Origin: Mycolicibacterium cosmeticum
GTDB lineage: Bacteria; Actinomycetota; Actinomycetes; Mycobacteriales; Mycobacteriaceae
Direction of reading: 5' to 3'
Assembly (NCBI GenBank): GCA_016197365.1
Contig: JACPVS010000021.1
Span: 372,001 to 436,000 of the forward strand
Length of the DNA: 64,000 nt
Shown here: one piece after another, positions 1 through 7,884 of the stretch
Position numbering within the stretch: position 1 is the stretch's first letter
How the letters are laid out: every line of letters begins with the position of its first letter
Program-made: the position numbers and the translations under genes
The notes under the pieces: model-generated
What the model saw: only the letters and a program-made list of their open reading frames with translations
Told to the model about the DNA's origin: nothing
The model's database searches: none

Positions 1-2493
1 GTCGTCCTCGCCCTCCGCGATGAGCGCCACGACGCCGGGCTCGGCGCCCAACTTGCCCTTGATGTCGCCGACCAGGCTGCGCAGGTCGCCCGCGGAGACC
101 CCACCGGCCATCCGCTGGGCCACCAGCCGCACCTTGCCGACGGTCTCGGCACCGGCGGCGGCGTTGACCGCCGCGGCGCGGGCGTTGGCGAGGCGGACCC
201 GGTCCAGTTCCTTCTCGGCGACCTTCAGCCGTTCCACCAGGTTGGCGACGCGGGCAGGCACCTCGTCGGACGGCACCTTCAGCGAGGACGCGAGTCCGGC
301 CATCAGTGCGCGTTCCTTGGACAGGTGCCGGAACGATTCCAGGCCGACGTACGCCTCGACACGGCGCACACCGGAGCCGACGGAGGATTCGCCGAGCAGG
401 GTGACGGGGCCGATCTGGGCGGAGCTGCGCACATGCGTGCCACCGCACAGTTCCAGGGAGAACGGTCCGCCGATCTCGACCACCCGGACCACCTCGGGAT
501 AGTTCTCGCCGAACATCGCCATGGCGCCCATGGCCTTGGCCTGCTCCAGGCCGGTGTTGAAGGTGTTCACCGCGAAGTCGGACTGCACCGCTTCGTTGGC
601 GACGGCCTCGACCTGCTCGCGCTGGGTCTCGGTCAGTGCGCCCTGGAAGTTGAAGTCGAACCGCAGGTAACCCGGACGGTTCAGCGATCCGGCCTGGACG
701 GCGTTGGGCCCCAGGATCTGTCGCAACGCGGCGTGCACCATGTGGGTGCCCGAATGTCCCTGGGTGGCGCCGTGGCGCCACTGCGCGTCGACCTCGGCGG
801 TGACGGTGTCACCCTCGACGAACTCACCGGACTCCACCGTGACCCGGTGCGCCCACAGGGTTTTCGCGATCTTCTGCACGTCGGTGACCGCCGCCTTGGC
901 GGTGGCCGAGGAGCCGGTACCGATGATGGCGCCCTCGTCGGCGATCTGCCCGCCCGACTCGGCGTAGAACGGCGTGCGGTCCAGGATCAGCTCCACCCGC
1001 TGGCCCTGCGCGCTCTCGTGGTCGACCACCGGGACGCGCTTGCCTTCCACAAAGACACCGAGAATCGTTGCCTGCGAGGACAATTCGTCGAAGCCGGTAA
1101 ATTCGGTGGGTCCACCGTCCACCAGTTCCCGGTACGCGGACAGGTCGGCGTGGGCCTGCTTACGGGCCGCGGCGTCGGCCTTGGCGCGCTGCCGCTGCTC
1201 GGCCATCAGGCCGCGGAAACCCTCCTGGTCGACGGTCAGGCCGGCCTCGGCGGCCATCTCCAGTGTCAGGTCGATCGGGAATCCGTAGGTGTCGTGCAGG
1301 GTGAACGCGTCGGAGCCCGACAGCGTCGACTGTCCAGCCGCGCGGGTCGATTCGGCGGCGTCGTCGAACAGCTTGGAGCCGGCGGCCAGGGTGCGGTTGA
1401 ACGCAGTCTCCTCGGCCACCGCAATACGGTTGATGCGCTCGAAATCGGTGACCAGCTCGGGATAGGACGGGCCCATCTCGTCGCGCACGGTGGCCATCAG
1501 CTCGGCCATGATGGGGCGCTCCACGCCGAGCAGCTTGGCCGCCCGGATGATCCGGCGCAGCAACCGGCGCAGCACATAACCGCGGCCCTCGTTGCCGGGG
1601 GTGACGCCGTCGCCGATGATGATGGCCGCGGTGCGGCTGTGGTCGCCGATGATGCGGTAGCGCACGTCGTCATCGTGGCTGCCCTGACCGTATCCGCGCG
1701 GCGCGATGCCGGCGACCACGTCGATGACGGGGCGCACCAGGTCGGTCTCGTAGACGTTGTCGACGCCCTGCAACAGGCAGGCGATGCGCTCGACGCCCAT
1801 GCCGGTGTCGATGTTCTTGCGCGGCAGCGGGCCGAGGATCTCGAAGTTGTCCTTCGAGGTGCCCTCACCGCGCTCGTTCTGCATGAAGACGAGGTTCCAG
1901 ATCTCGATGTAGCGGTCCTCGTTGGCCTCGGGCCCGCCGTCGATGCCGTACTCGGGTCCGCGGTCGTAGTAGATCTCCGAGCAGGGCCCGCACGGCCCGG
2001 GTATGCCCATGGACCAGTAGTTGTCCGCCATGCCGCGGCGCTGGATCCGGTCGGTCGGCAGGCCGGCGACCTCCTGCCACAGTGCGATCGCCTCGTCGTC
2101 GTCGAGATAGACCGTCGCCCAGAGCTTTTCGGGGTCGAATCCGTAGCCGCCCTCGGATACCGGGTTGGTCAGCAGCGTCCAGGCCAGCTCGATGGCGCCC
2201 TTCTTGAAGTAGGCCCCGAACGAGAAGTTGCCTGCCATCTGGAAGAACGTGTTGTGCCGGGTGGTGATCCCGACCTCTTCGATGTCGGGTGTCCGGATGC
2301 ACTTCTGCACGCTGGTCGCGGTCTCGTACGGCGGAGTCCGGGCGCCGAGGAAGAACGGGACGAACTGAACCATGCCGGCGTTGACGAACAACAGGTTGGG
2401 ATCGTCGAGGATGACCGAAGCGCTGGGCACCTCGGTGTGTCCCGCCTTCACGAAATGATCGAGGAAACGCTTCCTGATCTCGTGTGTCTGCAC
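1..2493 (-). CDS. alaS: alanyl-tRNA synthetase (3' end cut by window edge)
   Basis: Class II aminoacyl-tRNA synthetase that charges tRNA-Ala in the cytoplasm. The GTG at 2493 opens a protein beginning V-Q-T-H-E-I-R-K-R-F, the usual mycobacterial AlaRS N-terminus. 831 codons stay open to base 1, so about 70 residues of the C-terminal C-Ala domain are outside the window (family length about 900). The editing domain is visible from the HSGTHMVH zinc motif encoded near 735-755, followed by the AALRQILGPNAVQAGSLNRP stretch typical of the family. The class II catalytic core lies in the first 400 or so residues. Lengthy open frames on the opposite strand here are GC-skew shadows. The identification is very secure; only the 3' end is unseen. 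Confidence 0.97.
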   Translation of the reverse strand, partial: MQTHEIRKRFLDHFVKAGHTEVPSASVILDDPNLLFVNAGMVQFVPFFLGARTPPYETATSVQKCIRTPDIEEVGITTRHNTFFQMAGNFSFGAYFKKGAIELAWTLLTNPVSEGGYGFDPEKLWATVYLDDDEAIALWQEVAGLPTDRIQRRGMADNYWSMGIPGPCGPCSEIYYDRGPEYGIDGGPEANEDRYIEIWNLVFMQNERGEGTSKDNFEILGPLPRKNIDTGMGVERIACLLQGVDNVYETDLVRPVIDVVAGIAPRGYGQGSHDDDVRYRIIGDHSRTAAIIIGDGVTPGNEGRGYVLRRLLRRIIRAAKLLGVERPIMAELMATVRDEMGPSYPELVTDFERINRIAVAEETAFNRTLAAGSKLFDDAAESTRAAGQSTLSGSDAFTLHDTYGFPIDLTLEMAAEAGLTVDQEGFRGLMAEQRQRAKADAAARKQAHADLSAYRELVDGGPTEFTGFDELSSQATILGVFVEGKRVPVVDHESAQGQRVELILDRTPFYAESGGQIADEGAIIGTGSSATAKAAVTDVQKIAKTLWAHRVTVESGEFVEGDTVTAEVDAQWRHGATQGHSGTHMVHAALRQILGPNAVQAGSLNRPGYLRFDFNFQGALTETQREQVEAVANEAVQSDFAVNTFNTGLEQAKAMGAMAMFGENYPEVVRVVEIGGPFSLELCGGTHVRSSAQIGPVTLLGESSVGSGVRRVEAYVGLESFRHLSKERALMAGLASSLKVPSDEVPARVANLVERLKVAEKELDRVRLANARAAAVNAAAGAETVGKVRLVAQRMAGGVSAGDLRSLVGDIKGKLGAEPGVVALIAEGEDD

Positions 2494-2535
2494 GTGCTGC
2501 TGTCCTTCATTCGCTGGGCCGGTGTTCGACCGCAT

Positions 2536-2542
2536 AACACTA
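2536..2542 (-). promoter_or_regulatory. possible -10 element of alaS
   Basis: On the minus strand, TAGTGT (TANNNT pattern of mycobacterial SigA promoters) lies about 43 bases upstream of the alaS GTG in the 180-base gap before the divergent gene. No clear -35 hexamer and no T-box-like leader are seen. This is a motif-only assignment. Confidence 0.25.
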
Positions 2543-2672
2543 CCGGGCTGGCCGCCGGCCCCCTGTGCGGAGCACATCAATGACCATTGTGCGTGGCGCG
2601 GAGCGGGAGGACAGTAAGGGGTGACCGGTGGCGCCGCCGGGGCGCTGCCCTGGACACAAAAGGGGGTGGATC

Positions 2673-3293
2673 GTGTTCGCACGTTCTACCACGGTGATGG
2701 CGCGCCTGGACAAGATCGACGCCGGGATCGCGCACGTCCGCGACGAGGTGATGACGGCGTTGCCAGAACTACCCGGCTGGGTCGGGTTGTCCTTGATGGT
2801 CGACCGCGGGTCCGGCCGCTGCATCATCGCCACCGCCTGGGAATCCGAGGAGGCGATGCGTTTCAGTTTCGAGGAGACGGCGCAGCTGCGGAACCGCGCG
2901 GCCCATGAATTCGGCGGCACGGCCTGGGCCGAGAACTGGGAGATCGCGGTGCTGCACCGGCAGCACAGCTCCGATCTGCGGGCGTGTGTGCGCTCCACCT
3001 GGGTCTCGGTGCCGGTGGATCTGATCGACGCGGGCATCGATTACTTCCGCGGGGCGGTGCTGCCCCAGGTCGAGCACCTGCCGGGGTTCTGCAGTGCCAG
3101 CCTGATGGTCGACCGAACCACCGGACGCGGGGTGTCCTCGGTGTCGTTCAGCAGCCACGATGCGATGGCCGACAGCCGCGGTCAGGCCACCGCACTCAAG
3201 GCGGCCTCGATGCATGCCGCGGGCGCCTCCGAGGTGGACGAGGCGGAGTTCGAACTGGTCGTCGCACACCTGCGGGTGCCGGAACTGGTCTGA
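2673..3293 (+). CDS. Rv2557/Rv2558-type conserved protein
   Basis: A 206-residue cytoplasmic protein made of two similar halves, each carrying an SLMVDR segment (about residues 38-43 and 146-151). This suggests an internally duplicated ferredoxin-like or dimeric alpha/beta-barrel fold. It closely resembles the M. tuberculosis Rv2557/Rv2558 pair, including the terminal ELVVAHLRVPELV-type sequence, and sits in the same place next to alaS. The GTG at 2673 (V-F-A-R-S-T-T) was chosen because AGGGGGTGGA directly precedes it and because the longer frame from 2628 adds low-complexity residues. The M. tuberculosis relatives have been linked to starvation, but the biochemical function is unknown. There are no membrane segments or catalytic motifs. 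It is divergent from alaS. Confidence 0.8.
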   Translation: MFARSTTVMARLDKIDAGIAHVRDEVMTALPELPGWVGLSLMVDRGSGRCIIATAWESEEAMRFSFEETAQLRNRAAHEFGGTAWAENWEIAVLHRQHSSDLRACVRSTWVSVPVDLIDAGIDYFRGAVLPQVEHLPGFCSASLMVDRTTGRGVSSVSFSSHDAMADSRGQATALKAASMHAAGASEVDEAEFELVVAHLRVPELV

Positions 3294-3375
3294 CCGACGA
3301 GCGAATTGACGCTTGCGTTTATTGGCCAACCGCCCGGGGTATCGCTGACTCAAGCCCACACCACCTGGAGGACAA

Positions 3376-3684
3376 ATGACCATCACCGGCATCGTCACCG
3401 CGATTCTCATCGGCGCCGTCGTCGGCGTCCTCGGACGCCTTGCCCTGCCCGGCAAGCAGCCCATCGGCATGGTGCTGACCGCCCTGGTCGGCATCGTGTC
3501 CGCGTTCCTGGGCACCGCCCTGGCCCGCGCGATCGGCATTCCCACCGCGACCGGCGGAGTCGACTGGCTCGAGCTGTTGGTCCAGGTCATCGTCGCCGCC
3601 GCGGGCGTGGCACTGCTGGCCGCGCTCATGGGTAAGCGGCGCTCCGGCCTGTTCGGGAGCCGCCGCTCGGGCATCCTGCGCTGA
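3376..3684 (+). CDS. GlsB/YeaQ/YmgE-family small membrane protein
   Basis: A 102-residue integral membrane protein with three hydrophobic stretches (about 3-24, 30-52 and 65-88) and small-residue-rich GAVVG and LGTALA segments. This is typical of the transglycosylase-associated GlsB/YeaQ/YmgE stress-response family. The ATG at 3376 follows a good GGAGG-type site (cacctggaggacaaATG). The basic, Arg-rich C-terminus (KRRSGLFGSRRSG) would lie in the cytoplasm. Despite the family name, no transglycosylase catalytic residues are present. It is read alone, followed by a strong hairpin terminator shared with rarA. The molecular role is unknown in the family; a stress link is inferred from relatives. 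Confidence 0.8.
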   Translation: MTITGIVTAILIGAVVGVLGRLALPGKQPIGMVLTALVGIVSAFLGTALARAIGIPTATGGVDWLELLVQVIVAAAGVALLAALMGKRRSGLFGSRRSGILR

Positions 3685-3696
3685 CCCGCGGACCGA

Positions 3697-3735
3697 TGGT
3701 CCCGGCCGGGGTTCCCCCTTCTCCGGCCGGGATCA
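3697..3735. terminator. bidirectional hairpin terminator between glsB-type gene and rarA
   Basis: Arms TGGTCCCGGCCGG (3697-3709) and CCGGCCGGGATCA (3723-3735) pair over 13 positions with one G-T wobble, around a 13-base pyrimidine-rich loop. The hairpin sits between two converging stop codons (3684 and 3748), so it can serve both transcripts. A short TTTAT follows on the plus strand. Confidence 0.75.
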
Positions 3736-3747
3736 TTTATGTCTGCC

Positions 3748-5082
3748 TCAGCGCCCGCGCCGCACGATGGCGCGCAGCTTGTCCAGCCGGGTGGTGATCT
3801 CGCGTTCCGCACCGTGGGTGGTGGGCCGGTAGTAGTCGGTACCCACCAGTTCGTCGGGCGGATACTGTTGGGCCGCAACGCCACCCGGCGCGTCGTGGGC
3901 GTACTTGTAGCCGATGGCATTGCCCAGTTTCGACGCACCCGAGTAGTGCCCGTCACGGAGATGTGGCGGCACCAGGCCGGCCTTACCCGCCCGGATGTCG
4001 CCCATCGCCTGTCCGAGCGCGGTGGTGACGGCGTTGGATTTCGGGGCGGTGGCCAGGTGCACGGTGGCGTGCGCCAGCGTCAGCTGCGCCTCCGGCAGCC
4101 CGATCAGCTGCACGGTCTGCGCGGCGGCAACCGCCGTCGGCAGCGCGGTCGGGTCGGCCAGTCCGATGTCCTCACTGGCCAGGATCATCAGCCGGCGCGC
4201 GATGAATCGCGGGTCCTCGCCCGCCGTCAACATCCGGGCCAGGTAGTGCAGGGCGGCATCGACATCGGAGCCCCGCACGGATTTGATGAACGCGCTGATC
4301 ACGTCGTAGTGCTGATCGCCGTCCCGGTCGTAGCGGACCGCGGCCTGATCGAGCGACTGCTCCACCACCTCGACCGTGATCTGCTCCCCCGCTTCGGCGG
4401 CCACCTCGAGTGCGGTCAGTGCCCGGCGGGCATCCCCCGACGACAGCTTGACCAGCAATTCCACCGCGTCCTCGTCGATCCCGACGGTGCCGTTGAGCCC
4501 CCGTGGGTCGGACACCGCCCGGCGGATCACGGTGCGGATGTCGTCGGCGGCCAGGGGCTGCAACTGCAGGATCAGCGACCGGCTGAGCAGGGGCGCGACC
4601 ACGGAGAACGACGGGTTCTCGGTGGTGGCGGCGACCAGCAGCACCACCCGGTTCTCGACGGCGGCCAGCAGCGCGTCCTGCTGGGTCTTGGAGAAGCGGT
4701 GCACCTCGTCGATGAACAGCACGGTCTGCTCACCGTGGATGGCTGCGCGGCGCGCCGTGTCGATCACGGCGCGCACCTCTTTGACGCCGGCCGACAGCGC
4801 CGAGAGCGCCTCGAAGCGGCGCCCGGTGGCCCCGGAGATCAGCGACGCCAACGTGGTCTTCCCGGTACCGGGCGGCCCGTAGAGGATGACCGAGGCGGCA
4901 CCGGAGCCCTCGACCAGGCGGCGCAGGGGCGAGCCCGGCTTGAGCAGATGCTGTTGGCCGACGACGTCGTCGAGGGTGGCGGGCCGCATCCGCACCGCCA
5001 GCGGGCTGGAGGCCGACGGCGCGTCGATGCGGGCGGAGGATGACTGCTTGCCACCGGGCACATCGAACAGGCTGTCAGACAC
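3748..5082 (-). CDS. rarA: replication-associated recombination protein A (AAA+ ATPase)
   Basis: The MgsA/RarA/WRNIP1-family clamp-loader-like AAA+ ATPase acts at stalled replication forks. The 444-residue product matches the family length. Walker A is GPPGTGKTT (residues 69-77), Walker B VLFIDEVHRF (121-130) and sensor 1 AATTENP (151-157). The RarA C-terminal oligomerisation region includes the ISAFIKSVRGSDVDAALHYLARM stretch. The GTG start at 5082 has an AGAAGG site just upstream. It corresponds to Rv2559c, downstream of alaS in M. tuberculosis. It may be cotranscribed with the DUF3097 gene just upstream (start of rarA 20 bases after that stop). The N-terminal 25 residues are Ser-rich and probably disordered. 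Confidence 0.95.
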   Translation of the reverse strand: MSDSLFDVPGGKQSSSARIDAPSASSPLAVRMRPATLDDVVGQQHLLKPGSPLRRLVEGSGAASVILYGPPGTGKTTLASLISGATGRRFEALSALSAGVKEVRAVIDTARRAAIHGEQTVLFIDEVHRFSKTQQDALLAAVENRVVLLVAATTENPSFSVVAPLLSRSLILQLQPLAADDIRTVIRRAVSDPRGLNGTVGIDEDAVELLVKLSSGDARRALTALEVAAEAGEQITVEVVEQSLDQAAVRYDRDGDQHYDVISAFIKSVRGSDVDAALHYLARMLTAGEDPRFIARRLMILASEDIGLADPTALPTAVAAAQTVQLIGLPEAQLTLAHATVHLATAPKSNAVTTALGQAMGDIRAGKAGLVPPHLRDGHYSGASKLGNAIGYKYAHDAPGGVAAQQYPPDELVGTDYYRPTTHGAEREITTRLDKLRAIVRRGR

Positions 5083-5102
5083 GCCTTCTGCTTACCACGC
5101 GG

Positions 5103-5933
5103 TCACGACACCGTGACGAAGTCGATCAGTTCCTCGACCCGGCCGATCAACGCGGGTTCCAGGTCGTTCCAGTCCCGCACCCGCCCGCGGATGCGCTGCC
5201 ACGCCCCGGCGATATCGGCCTGGGTGGCGTGCGGCCAGCCCAGCGCGTCGCAGATGCCGTGCTTCCAATCGGTGCCCCGCGGGATCACCGGCCACTGCGC
5301 CATGCCCAACCGAGCGGGCTTGACGGCCTGCCAGATGTCGATGAACGGGTGCCCCACCACCAGACAATGCTCACCGTTGGGCCCGCGACGCACCGCGTCC
5401 GCGATCCGCGATTCCTTGGAGCCCGCCACCAGGTGGTCCACCAGCACCCCGAGCTTGCGGCCGGGGCCGGGCTGGAACTCGGCCACGATGCCGGCCAGAT
5501 CATCGACACCGCCCAGATATTCGACCACCACGCCCTCGATCCGCAGGTCCGCACCCCACACCTGCTCGACGAGTTCGGCGTCGTGGCGGCCCTCGACGTA
5601 GATCCGGCTGGCCAGTGCCACTTTGGCTTTCGCACCGGACACCGCGACGGAGCCGGACGCCGTGCGCACCGGGGCCTTGACGACCTTGGGCACCGTCAGG
5701 ATGACGGGCTTGCCCTCGACCAGGAAGCCCGGGCCCATCGGAAAGGACCGGACCTTGCCCTTGCGATCCTCGAGCTCCACCCGGCTGTTCTCGACGCGCA
5801 CCACGGCGCCGACGAACCCGCTGGTCGGCTCCTCGACCACCAGGCCCTTGTCCGCGGGGTGTTCCACGGAACGAACCCGGTTGGGAGTGTGCGGGTTTCG
5901 GGCCAGGATGTCGGAACCGTAGCGATCAGTCAC
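5103..5933 (-). CDS. DUF3097 domain protein
   Basis: A 276-residue cytoplasmic protein of the actinobacterial DUF3097 family, recognised from its N-terminus (TDRYGSDILARNPH) and overall layout. The N-terminal 100 residues look like a small beta-rich domain (VGAVVRVENSRVELEDRKGKV). The centre contains IYVEGRHDAELVEQVWG (about 131-147), followed by a hydrophobic strand ending in LGVLVDHL. This spacing of an acidic residue and a D-x-H/D strand recalls TOPRIM domains; that is my inference, not a family annotation. The GTG start at 5933 is preceded by AGGATTACCGG. It ends 20 bases before rarA starts and follows the metallopeptidase gene by 25 bases, so it may be the promoter-distal part of the long minus-strand run. 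Confidence 0.75.
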   Translation of the reverse strand: MTDRYGSDILARNPHTPNRVRSVEHPADKGLVVEEPTSGFVGAVVRVENSRVELEDRKGKVRSFPMGPGFLVEGKPVILTVPKVVKAPVRTASGSVAVSGAKAKVALASRIYVEGRHDAELVEQVWGADLRIEGVVVEYLGGVDDLAGIVAEFQPGPGRKLGVLVDHLVAGSKESRIADAVRRGPNGEHCLVVGHPFIDIWQAVKPARLGMAQWPVIPRGTDWKHGICDALGWPHATQADIAGAWQRIRGRVRDWNDLEPALIGRVEELIDFVTVS

Positions 5934-5958
5934 CCGGTAATCCTAGAAGCCCGGCGCC

Positions 5959-7005
5959 TCACACGGTGGCGAGCCGGGCCGGCGTGTTGGCCAGCTCCTC
6001 GATGACATTGTGGATGAAGCGCATCTTCTCCAGCACCGCAGGCGGCAGCACGAACGGGTACAGGTCTTCCTTGCCCATCGACCTGTTCACCATGTTCAGC
6101 GCCCATGCCAACGGCAACCACATCTCGATGATGGTGTCGAATCCGCTGGGGCCCAGCACCTTACGTTCGAAGGTGGCGGTGGCGGGGGCGAACCCGAAGG
6201 CCGCAGAAGTGTCCAGGGTGTCGCGGATGTGCAGATAGTGCGAGAAGGTCTCGGCCCAGTCCTCGGCCGGGTGCATGGTCGCGTACGACGAGACGAAGTC
6301 GGCTTCCCAGCCGACCGGTGCACCCTGGTTGTAGTGCCGGTTCAGCGCGGCCTGATAGTCGGCGTCGGGGTTGCCGAACAACGCCTCGAAACGTTCCCGG
6401 TAGTCCTGCGACGGGCTGACCAGCCGATAGTAGTAGTAGTGGCCGATCTCGTGCCGAAAGTGGCCGAGCAGCGTGCGGTAGGGCTCGGACATCGCGATGC
6501 GCAGCTGCTCGCGGTGCACGTCATCGCCTTCGGCCAGGTCCAGGGTGATCACGCCGTTCACATGCCCGGTGAGCACCTTCTCCCGCTCACTGGAGAGCAG
6601 GTCGAAGGCCAGCCCGTAGCCCGGGTCGATATCCCGGCCGGTCATCGGCAGATGCAGCTCATGCAGCTCGGCGATCAGCCGGCGCTTGGCCTTCTCGGCA
6701 GCCGCGAAGGCGGCCATGGCTTTCGTGTCGCCGTCGCCCGGCCGGGTGCGGGTCAGGGCGCAGGAGACACAGAGCTGCTGATCGGCGGTGCGTACGAGCC
6801 AATTGCATTCGGCCAGATGAAGATTCGCGCACAGCTGGTACACGTTGTTGTCGACGGCGCCGGCATGGCCGCTCTCATCGGCGGTCGCGATCACCAGAAG
6901 AGCCATGTCGTCGAGCGAAAAGCCCAGCGCCGCACCGCAGGACAAACACACCGAATTTTCGAAGGCCAATCGCTGACCACAGGTAGGGCAGGTGAAATCC
7001 CGCAT
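5959..7005 (-). CDS. zinc-ribbon metallopeptidase (Rv2568c type)
   Basis: A 348-residue protein with an N-terminal zinc ribbon (Cys6, Cys9, Cys20, Cys23) and a second Cys cluster (Cys59, Cys67, Cys79, Cys82). The gluzincin-type HExxH motif HEIGH (185-189) lies in a helix followed by YYYYRL. A later AEDWAETFSHYLHIRDTL segment offers the third zinc ligand and an additional conserved His. It belongs to the putative zinc-binding metallopeptidase family seen beside transglutaminase and ATP-grasp genes. There is no signal peptide, so it should act in the cytoplasm. The ATG at 7005 lies 12 bases after the transglutaminase stop, implying one transcript. Its substrate is unknown; its neighbours suggest a peptide made or modified by the cluster. 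Confidence 0.82.
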   Translation of the reverse strand: MRDFTCPTCGQRLAFENSVCLSCGAALGFSLDDMALLVIATADESGHAGAVDNNVYQLCANLHLAECNWLVRTADQQLCVSCALTRTRPGDGDTKAMAAFAAAEKAKRRLIAELHELHLPMTGRDIDPGYGLAFDLLSSEREKVLTGHVNGVITLDLAEGDDVHREQLRIAMSEPYRTLLGHFRHEIGHYYYYRLVSPSQDYRERFEALFGNPDADYQAALNRHYNQGAPVGWEADFVSSYATMHPAEDWAETFSHYLHIRDTLDTSAAFGFAPATATFERKVLGPSGFDTIIEMWLPLAWALNMVNRSMGKEDLYPFVLPPAVLEKMRFIHNVIEELANTPARLATV

Positions 7006-7017
7006 GAACGCTCCCCC

Positions 7018-7884
7018 TCAGTACGGTGCGACGTCGACCGCGACCTGTATCACGCTACTCTCCGAGTCGGTGTAGATGATGCCGCGCAACGGGGGAACAT
7101 CGGCGTAATCGCGGCCGAAGCCCACGACCACGTATCGTTCGTCGACCAGTTGGTCGTTGGTGGGGTCGAAAGCCAGCCAGTGCTCGCCCGGCACCCACAC
7201 CGACGCCCAGGCGTGAGTGGCGTCCACACCGACCATGCGTTCCTTGCCCGGCGGCGGGTCGGTGGCCAGATAGCCCGAAACGTAGCTTGCCGCCAACCCG
7301 TTGGCGCGCAGGCAGGCGATGGCCAGCCGGGCGAAATCCTGGCAGACGCCCTCCCGGGCGGCGAGCACCTCGGCGACCCCGGTGGACACCGTCGTCGACC
7401 CCGAGCGGTAGGTGAAGTCGCGATAGATCCGCGACGTGAGCTCGCGCGCCACCTCTATCAACGGCCGCCCAGGGGTGAAAGTCGGTGCGGCATAGTCACG
7501 TAGCGCGTCGGTGATCTCCGGGGGCACCAGATCGAGGGCGAATTCGCCGGCCAGTCCGACCGGGCGCGCCTGCTCCCACGGCACCTGCAGACCGGCAGCG
7601 GCATAGTGGCCGGGCGGGGGTGCGTCGACCTCCACGACCGAGCGGCTGGTCACCGTCAAGGTCTGGTGGCGTTCGGTGACGTGAAAGTAGGAGCTCGTGT
7701 TGCCATAGGCGTCGCGGCTGGTGGAGCTGTCGGCGGGGTCCGGGTCAATGGTCAGTTCGTGGGCCAGGCACCGCTGCCGCGACGAACTGCGCGGCACCAG
7801 GAAGCCCCGGCCGTAGGAGCTGGTGACCACGTCGGAATACCGGTAGGTGGTGCGGTGGGTGATCTCGTAGCCCCGGCTGCTCAC
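7018..7884 (-). CDS. transglutaminase-like cysteine protease (Rv2569c type)
   Basis: A 288-residue protein with a beta-rich bacterial transglutaminase N-terminal domain (about 1-90) and a transglutaminase core. The catalytic triad is visible as Cys181 (REGVCQDFARL), His224 (DATHAWASV) and Asp240 (FDPTND). Bacterial members usually hydrolyse or transfer peptide/isopeptide bonds. No signal peptide is seen. The GTG at 7884 was chosen because it overlaps the TGA of the upstream ATP-grasp/alpha-E gene (GTGA), a standard coupling arrangement, and because the protein then begins with the family's YEITHRTTYRYS strand. The 10-codon longer frame from 7914 is less likely. It belongs to the COG1305-type genes that travel with COG2307/COG2308. 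Confidence 0.9.
   Translation of the reverse strand: MSSRGYEITHRTTYRYSDVVTSSYGRGFLVPRSSSRQRCLAHELTIDPDPADSSTSRDAYGNTSSYFHVTERHQTLTVTSRSVVEVDAPPPGHYAAAGLQVPWEQARPVGLAGEFALDLVPPEITDALRDYAAPTFTPGRPLIEVARELTSRIYRDFTYRSGSTTVSTGVAEVLAAREGVCQDFARLAIACLRANGLAASYVSGYLATDPPPGKERMVGVDATHAWASVWVPGEHWLAFDPTNDQLVDERYVVVGFGRDYADVPPLRGIIYTDSESSVIQVAVDVAPY

Noticed and set aside
325..2583. 752-codon open frame on the plus strand opposite alaS
   Set aside because: GC-rich antisense shadow; its protein is His/Asp/Gly/Val-biased with no recognisable domain, whereas the other strand encodes intact AlaRS.
2494..2672. T-box or other riboswitch upstream of alaS
   Set aside because: No specifier hairpin, antiterminator or conserved T-box sequence is visible in this short gap.
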